From positions 2,108,001 through 2,172,000 of the forward strand of contig JAUEDM010000007.1 of assembly GCA_033439685.1 (NCBI GenBank): DNA of 64,000 bases. The letters run 5' to 3'. Made by a program: the position numbers and the translations under genes. The stretch's first letter is position 1. Every line of letters begins with the position of its first letter. This document shows, piece after piece, positions 58,083 to 64,000 of this stretch. The DNA comes from Apodospora peruviana (lineage: Eukaryota; Ascomycota; Sordariomycetes; Sordariales; Lasiosphaeriaceae). The notes under the pieces are model-generated. The model ran no database searches. It saw only the letters and a program-made list of their open reading frames with translations, and was not told the origin of the DNA.

Positions 58083-58169
58083 ATGCGGCATCCACGCCCG
58101 CGGCCGATGCAAGACCTCAACCCGGACATCGGTGATGCGAACGGCAATTTTGGGCTCCCTGATTGTTGA
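58083..58169 (+). other. upstream ORF 2 before WC-1
   Basis: A 28-codon ORF with a second internal ATG, ending 85 bp before the WC-1 start. Confidence 0.4.
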
Positions 58170-58225
58170 AAAAGATTTATCTGCACAGTCTTCCACCCCA
58201 GTCGACTGCTGTCATTGTCAAAGTG

Positions 58226-58261
58226 ATGCGCTCGGGATATCAATGCGGCCACCATGAATAA
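58226..58261 (+). other. upstream ORF 3 overlapping the WC-1 start
   Basis: An 11-codon ORF in another frame begins 28 bp before the WC-1 ATG and terminates 5 bp after that ATG, so ribosomes translating it would bypass the main start. Confidence 0.5.
58243..58257 (+). other. upstream ORF 4 overlapping the WC-1 start
   Basis: A 4-codon ORF whose TGA overlaps the WC-1 initiator as ATGA, a layout that can allow termination-reinitiation. Confidence 0.5.
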
Positions 58262-61200
58262 CTTCTTTGGGTCCACGCCGCTGTCCGCCGAGGAGCTCCA
58301 GCGCCAGGTAGCTATGCAACGCCGCGATCGTAAGAATCTGGCGCGGAACAATAGCATGGCTGGCACGGCGAACCAAGGCGATGTTCAGTCCGCCGACGTC
58401 GCCATGTCGGGAGGCGACTCGCTCGACGAGATCATCCGCCAAAACAATAGCGAGCTCCAACGCCGAAGGAGCATACCTCAACCCTATAACGACCCGATGA
58501 TGCAAGATGGATCGGACCGCCGCATGTCCATGATGGACTACGGCAATCCCCAGGACCCCTATGCCGATTTCCAGTTTGGCGATATGAGTGCGGCCGGCGA
58601 CGCTATGACCGCAGCTTACGGGGGCATGCCAACTGGCATGGCCATGATGCCAGGCCATTCCGGCCCTTATTCCCAGCCTAACCTCATGGCCATGTCTAAC
58701 GGCGATTTTACCACCCTGTCCCCGGATGTCATGGGCAACATGATGGCCTTTTCCAACCTGAACATGGGTTCTATGGCAATGACGGCCGACCCTAACTCGC
58801 TCGGTCTCTACTCACCCACGATGGGAAACCAATATGCGGGCGGTGGACTAGATCCGGTGAATACGGACTTTGCTATGGACCTGAGTGTCGAAAATACCCC
58901 TTTGAGCGCGCCTAACAATGCCGCTCTTGGCACGGGCCTTGATGGAGATGATGAAATCATGTCTGTCGAGCCTGTGGGCTCCAATACTCCACGGACAAGG
59001 CCCGGCCTAAGCATTGACCCCAATCTCGGCTCTTTCCAGCGAAAAGTCCCACCTAGCATCTCACGGGAGGTGTCAGGCTCCACGAACTTTCAGTCGCCAA
59101 CCTCGGGGACGTCTAGGACGGTATCACAGATGAGCCTCGGCCAGACCAGCGCTGCCGGCCCGGCTCCAGGCGTTGCCACACCCGCAACAAGTGCGCCGAC
59201 TCCGAATCAGGAAGAGAAAGGCGACAAAACAGTCTACTCGAAGAGCGGGTTTGACATGCTGAGAGCTCTTTGGTACGTGGCGACGCGGAAAAATCCGACT
59301 ATCCAGCTTGGTGCCGTCGACATGTCCTGCGCTTTTGTTGTTTGTGACGTGACGCAGAACGACTGCCCGATCATTTATGTGTCGGACAATTTCCAGAACT
59401 TGACAGGTTACAGTCGTCATGAGATTGCTGGCAAGAACTGCCGTTTCTTGCAGTCTCCAGATGGAATCGTCGAGGCCGGTTCCAAGCGGGAGTTTGTTGA
59501 GAACGATGCGGTTTTCAAGCTGAAGAATACGATAGCCCGGGGAGAAGAAATCCAACAGAGCTTGATAAACTACCGCAAGGGAGGAAAGCCGTTTTTAAAC
59601 CTCCTAACTATGGTTCCCATCCCGTGGGATAACCCGGACGAAATCAGGTTTTTTATTGGATTCCAGATTGATCTGGTCGAGTGCCCAGATGCAATTACCG
59701 GAACCGAGGGCGGCGTGCAAGTCGACTACCAACACAGTCAGATTGGGCCGTACATTTGGACGCCACCCTCGGCCTACAAGCGGGAACAGGAGGACGGCCA
59801 GACGCTCGGCATCGATGATGTGTCGACTCTGCTTAAGCAACTCACACCGAAAGGAGCAGCATCGGACTGGCATAAACAGTCGTGGGACAAGATGCTCCTG
59901 GAAAATACTGACGATGTCATTCACGTGTTATCACTCAAGGGAGTGTTCCTCTATTTATCACCGTCATGCAGGAAGGTGCTGGAGTACGACTCAAACGAGC
60001 TTATGACCACTTCTTTATCAGAAATCTGCCACCCATCCGATATTGTGCCGGTAACTAGGGAGTTGAAGGAGGCACAAGGGGAGAATGCTGTCAACATTGT
60101 CTTCCGGATTCGAAGAAAGAACAGCGGCTACATGTGGTTCGAGAGTCACGGAAGTCTGTTTTCCGACCAGGGCAAGGGGCGAAAGTGCATCATTTTAGTT
60201 GGGCGAAGGCGGCCGGTGTTTGTCCTACCACGGAGCGACCTGGAGGCGAATGGAGGCATTGGCGACAGCGAGATCTGGACAAAGGTCTCCACTAGCGGCA
60301 TGTTTCTTTTCGTCTCGTCCAGCGTCCGCTCTCTACTCGATCTTCAACCAAGCGAGCTTGTGGGCACAAGCATGCAAAACCTCATGCGCAAGGAGTCGCG
60401 GCTCGAATTCGGACGCACGATAGAAAGAGCGAGGAAGGGGAAGATTGCCGGCTGCAAGCACGAAATACAAAACAAAAGAGGCCAAGTCTTGCAGGCATAT
60501 ACGACATTTTATCCCGCAGATGTAGCTGAGGGTCAGAAGCTCGCTTTTGTTCTGGCCCAAACGAAACTTCTTAAGACGTCGTCTCGTACTATATCTCCGG
60601 TCACAGGTGCGGCTGCCGGTTCCGCAAAGCCCGGGGGTGCCCTCACGTCCAACGACCATTCCCCGCCTAATGGAAGCACAACAGATCTAACATCCAGGTC
60701 GAACAGCGGCGCGGGCATTATATCGCCGACTGGAGGCGCTCCCCAGTCGCTTATGCAGGAAGCCGCGCTAGCCATAGACGACAACATCTTCGACGAGCTT
60801 AAGACCACGCGATGTACGAGTTGGCAGTATGAGCTACGGCAGATGGAAAAAGTCAACCGGCTGCTGGCGGAAGAGCTAGCCCAGTTGCTTTCCAATAAGA
60901 AGAAGCGCAAAAGGAGAAAGGGCGGTAGTATGGTCCGGGACTGCGCGAATTGCCACACGCGTAATACGCCAGAGTGGCGGAGAGGCCCCAGCGGTAACCG
61001 CGACCTTTGCAACAGCTGTGGCTTGCGATGGGCAAAACAGGTAAGCGACCCTTCAGTTTGTTCATGAGTCCAGTACTACGGCAGCGGCTAACAGAACCAC
61101 TTGTTTGAAGACGGGAAGAGTCTCGCCGCGCAATTCGTCTAGGGGCGGCAACGGAGACTCGCAGAGCAAAAAGAGCAACTCCCCCATCCATTCGTCACCG

Positions 61201-61488
61201 CTGCAACGCGAGATGCCCAATGACACGCCGCCGCTGGACCCTCCGAGTAGGTCGTCCACGGCGGCCCCGTCCAGCACCGCAGCTACTAACGATGTGAACA
61301 GCCCAGCTACAGTGACCGGGGGAACCACCGTTTCGGGAGGGGCGGCGGCAGCGATGACAGCAATTAATAAGATGGGTGGCCACGTGAATCCGCCTCCGAG
61401 CCGACCGATGTTGGAGGGCGGGAGTGGACTCGGCGGGGGCGGCATGCAAATGACTCTGATTCGAGAGGAGCGGGAAACGAGTGCCTAG
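58254..61488 (+). CDS. wc-1: White Collar-1 blue-light receptor and GATA transcription factor
   Basis: Flavin-binding photoreceptor and transcription factor that with WC-2 forms the white collar complex, driving light responses and the circadian clock. Exons 58254-61040 and 61111-61488 give 1054 aa; N. crassa WC-1 is 1167 aa. The LOV domain (about 355-490) has GKNCRFLQ with the photoactive Cys at residue 396 and an extended loop (EAGSKREFVEND) typical of fungal LOV domains. PAS-B lies at about 545-665 and PAS-C at about 675-790. A basic NLS-like stretch (KKRKRRKGG) precedes the GATA zinc finger CANCHTRNTPEWRR...CNSC (Cys 897, 900, 919, 922). The intron falls directly after the finger. The N-terminal region lacks the glutamine tract of Neurospora and is Met/Gly-rich instead. 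The C-terminus is also polyQ-free but retains the TGRVSPRNSSRGGNGDS segment and LEGGSG. Confidence 0.97.
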
Positions 61489-62698
61489 GATGCATGCGAT
61501 CCAGCTTCCTTTTATTTTATTGGAGATGATTTTTACATGCCTGCGATACCCCCTCGGCCTTGAGTTTACTGACCTTGTCTTCTGGTGTTTGGTCAGGCTG
61601 ACGAGTTGTGATGCGTGATGGAACGTGCCTGTCTTTTATTTTCGTCGAGATGTGTTTGGGTGGTGGGTGTGTGGTGTATGTATCGGGAATGGATGGGAAG
61701 TCAGGCAGACACGCTTGGAGATTTTAGGCTCTGGGATACACTCTCTATCTCTCTATCTCTCTCTCTCCACTTCGTTTCTTTTCTCTGGACTGAATGTTGG
61801 CGGTACAAATATGATTTTGGGGTTGTGTTTAAGAAAGAAGAATGATAATTATCATTAAGCAGATACCATGAGCGGACATGACGGCGCTGTTGAGATATTG
61901 TTGGTACATAGGTACCTACCTAGGTAGTAACTGTTTTAAGTGATATTGGAATTTTGAGATTCTATGTATCTCTGTCTGTTTCCTCTCCTATCTAAGGCAT
62001 ATATGTGAGTATCTGTGATACCCCTGAGACCATCTATACCAACGACACTGAGGTGTTTGTTTGTGAGTGTATTAGCTAAACGAGCTAGCTACCTGAAATA
62101 GATTACCGTTACTGATTGCCGTTCCCAAGAAACCGAGGTGAGGATCATCATGGTTTACTAAAGATACAGAGTAAACAGGTATCTTATCGTTCCACATGCA
62201 TTGATAAGGAACTGACATGTGGAGTTGAGCAAAGAACGTTGGGCGTGTACCGAGTAGCGCGGGGGTCATTATCGATCAAATCGATGATGGCATACCGCAG
62301 CCAGCAGCAATGCCGATGACGGCTTCAGTAGTTGCCGCTGATGTTTCGATAAGGCTGGCTGGCTTGGCTGGGGCTAGAACGGACGCAAGGAGACTGAGAG
62401 ATATTAACAAAGGAGGAGGAGGAGAAGAAGGAGGTGCTTGGTGGGAAGGGATGCGGGGTAGCTTGAGCTTCTCGCGGAGCGGAGGAAAGGAGGTGGTCGA
62501 AGATGAGTGATGATGTATGTATATAAGGTCAAGCTAGCTCCATGTTTCGTGTGTTGTTGAAGTTGGTTTGTCTATCTATCTTCAGCTCTTCCTCGTTGGA
62601 TCTTGCTAGTAAATCGCACTGAACTGAATCAGTTGTAACTGAATACCTTAGTTAAACAATAACCTACTTTTGAAGAAGAGAAAATACAAGAGAAGAAA
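61489..62698. other. intergenic between WC-1 and formamidase
   Basis: It holds the WC-1 3' untranslated region and the formamidase promoter. A TCTCTATCTCTC microsatellite lies at 61740-61768 and a palindromic GGTACCTACCTAGGTA element at about 61911-61926. No gene was recognised. Confidence 0.55.
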
Positions 62699-64000
62699 AT
62701 GGGCAAGACGGCGATCCGAACCATCTGCAAGGTCGATTTTGACAAGCCGGCGTCTGAGCAGCCGCAGCTTCATGTAAGTTGAACCCGAACTTCTTGTTGA
62801 GCATAAGTGCTAACTTCTGTGCGTCCCTGAATTGCAGAACAGATGGCACCCGGATGGTAAGCCGCCTCCACTGCTTGGACATATTTACATGCCCCATTCA
62901 TGAAATTAAACTTGTATATGTGTCTAGTGCCCTTTGCGGGAACCATCAAGGATGGCGAGACCGTCAAGATTGAGTGTCTAGATTGGTAAACCCACACCTT
63001 CCCCTTTATTGTCAAGAAAGGGGGTTGTTAACTGGGCCAAAACAGGACCGGCGGCCAGATCAAAAACACCGACGACGCCGACGACATCCGGAATGTCGAT
63101 CTCACCAAGATCCATTACCTATCTGGTCCCTTCGAGGTAGAGGGGGCTGCCCCGGGGGACGTGTTGCTCGTCGAGATCATGGATGTGCAGCCGTTTCAGG
63201 ACCAGCCGTGGGGGTTTACGGGGATTTTTGACAGGAGCAATGGGGTATGTTTCTCTTCCATCCTTTTGTCGCCCGATATACTGATGATGTTTTGGTTAGG
63301 GAGGTTTCCTGGATGAGATTTATCCTTCAGCGTACGTAACCCCCCCCTCCCAATCAAGACAAACTATATGTACGCTAACATTAGAGAGAGAGAAAAGTGC
63401 CAAAGCGATCTGGGATTTCGAGGGCATCTTTTGTTCATCACGGCACATCCCGCACGTCAAGTTCGCCGGTTTGATTCACCCCGGCATCCTCGGGTGTGCT
63501 CCGTCCGCTGAGGTGTTGGCGGAATGGAATAGGCGCGAGGGGGAGCTGATTGCCGCGAACAAGTTGAAGGATAGAGATGTTGCTCTGCCGTGAGTTCATT
63601 CTACAACCATATGAAAATGAGGTCGTGCTGAAAAAGTGTGTTGTTAAATTAGGCCGCAGCCCCTGAATGTCCACGCGGGAAGCGCAGATACAGAAATCAA
63701 GGAGAAGGTTGGCAGGGAGGGCGCGAGGACGGTTCCTGGTCGTCCTGAGCATGGAGGAAACTGCGATATCAAGAACCTGTCGAGAGTAAGTCGGCCGGCC
63801 CTCACTTAGTATGAGTTCTTGACTAACAGAGAGAACAACAGGGATCCAAAGTCTACCTCCCCGTCCACGTTCCGGGAGCCAAGTTCAGCGTTGGGGATCT
63901 GCACTTCTCGCAAGGCGACGGCGAGATTTCCTTCTGTGGTGCCATCGAGATGGCGGGGATCATCACCATCAACTTCAAGGTCATCAAGAACGGTGTGGCC
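62699..64000 (+). CDS. fmdS: formamidase (FmdS/FmdA family), 3' end outside window
   Basis: Amidohydrolase that splits formamide to formate and ammonia, serving nitrogen utilisation; the Aspergillus enzyme is FmdS. Eight exons are visible: 62699-62773, 62838-62856, 62928-62985, 63046-63244, 63300-63331, 63398-63589, 63653-63785 and 63842 onward, cut by the window edge. The spliced protein starts MGKTAIRTICKVDF and reads NRWHPDVPFAGTIKDGETV, ECLDWTGGQIKN, FTGIFDRSNGGGFL, AAKAIWDFEGIF, HPGILGCAPSAEVLAEWN, HGGNCDIKNLSRGSKVYLPV and FSQGDGEISFCGAIEMAG, all typical of the FmdA/AmdA acetamidase-formamidase family. The expected remaining C-terminal part lies outside. Exon 2 is only 19 nt. Regulation by nitrogen (AreA-type) is known for the family; HGATAR sites were not mapped. 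Confidence 0.93.

Larger units (their letters stand above)
55610..58253. other. long 5' region of white collar-1 with upstream ORFs
   Basis: About 2.6 kb between KAP121 and WC-1. The last 450 bp contain several short upstream ORFs, listed separately. An (AG)n tract lies at 57628-57642. I see no separate gene; a 145-codon frame at 56068-56505 has no domain. In Neurospora, wc-1 has a long regulated leader, which this resembles. Confidence 0.55.

Overview
This window is nuclear DNA of a filamentous ascomycete, most likely a Sordariomycete close to the Sordariales. The evidence is consistent: short GT-AG introns (mostly 50-90 nt) with CTAAC/CTGAC-type branch sites, a White Collar-1 blue-light receptor, a 375-aa complex I NUO40 subunit, a UsgS-type membrane protein and long AT-richer intergenic spaces. 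I see no bacterial operon, transposon, CRISPR array, virus or secondary-metabolite cluster. Except where stated, gene models were built by hand from splice signals and checked for reading-frame continuity.

Layout. 0.6-2.7 kb: YTP1-like membrane protein (-). 5.4-6.3 kb: LACTB2-type metallo-beta-lactamase-fold hydrolase (-). 7.8-9.7 kb: Ubp8/USP22-type SAGA deubiquitinase (+). 11.0-13.1 kb: unrecognised protein gene whose frame changes near its 3' end (+). 13.7-14.8 kb: EFM5 lysine methyltransferase (-). 15.4-17.4 kb: HAD-domain 'Swiss Army Knife' RNA-repair-like protein with an RGG/Q-rich tail (-). 18.1-18.6 kb: BUD20 zinc-finger ribosome export factor (-). 20.7-23.4 kb: mitochondrial aconitase (+). 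24.3-25.4 kb: rhomboid RBD2 (+). 26.0-28.0 kb: GAA1 of the GPI transamidase (+). 28.6-29.8 kb: RPN9 of the proteasome lid (-), divergent from NUO40 at 30.3-31.8 kb (+). 32.5-32.7 kb: short Rsa3-domain protein (-). 34.3-35.6 kb: RTA1-like membrane protein (+). 38.2-39.4 kb: disordered hypothetical protein (+). 42.4-42.5 kb: intron-containing tRNA-Pro(AGG) (-). 43.0-44.4 kb: UsgS-like membrane protein (-), divergent from INP1 at 45.3-47.4 kb (+). 48.6-50.3 kb: SDS23 CBS-domain protein (-), divergent from karyopherin KAP121 at 52.0-55.6 kb (+). 58.3-61.5 kb: white collar-1 (+). 62.7 kb to the end: formamidase, cut by the window edge (+).

Most genes are conserved housekeeping functions: energy metabolism (aconitase, NUO40), protein turnover (RPN9, Ubp8), ribosome biogenesis and translation (BUD20, Rsa3-like, EFM5, tRNA-Pro), membrane and secretory functions (GAA1, RBD2, RTA1, YTP1) and regulation (WC-1, SDS23). 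They are not an operon-like pathway; the neighbours look unrelated apart from several divergent pairs with shared promoter regions. The most interesting signals are regulatory or structural: nested upstream ORFs before WC-1, a WC-1 without polyglutamine tracts, a perfect CBC/HapX-type motif before aconitase, stop-free in-frame introns in two membrane-protein genes, and the unrecognised gene at 11 kb with its frame switch. I do not find a convincing new multi-gene system.
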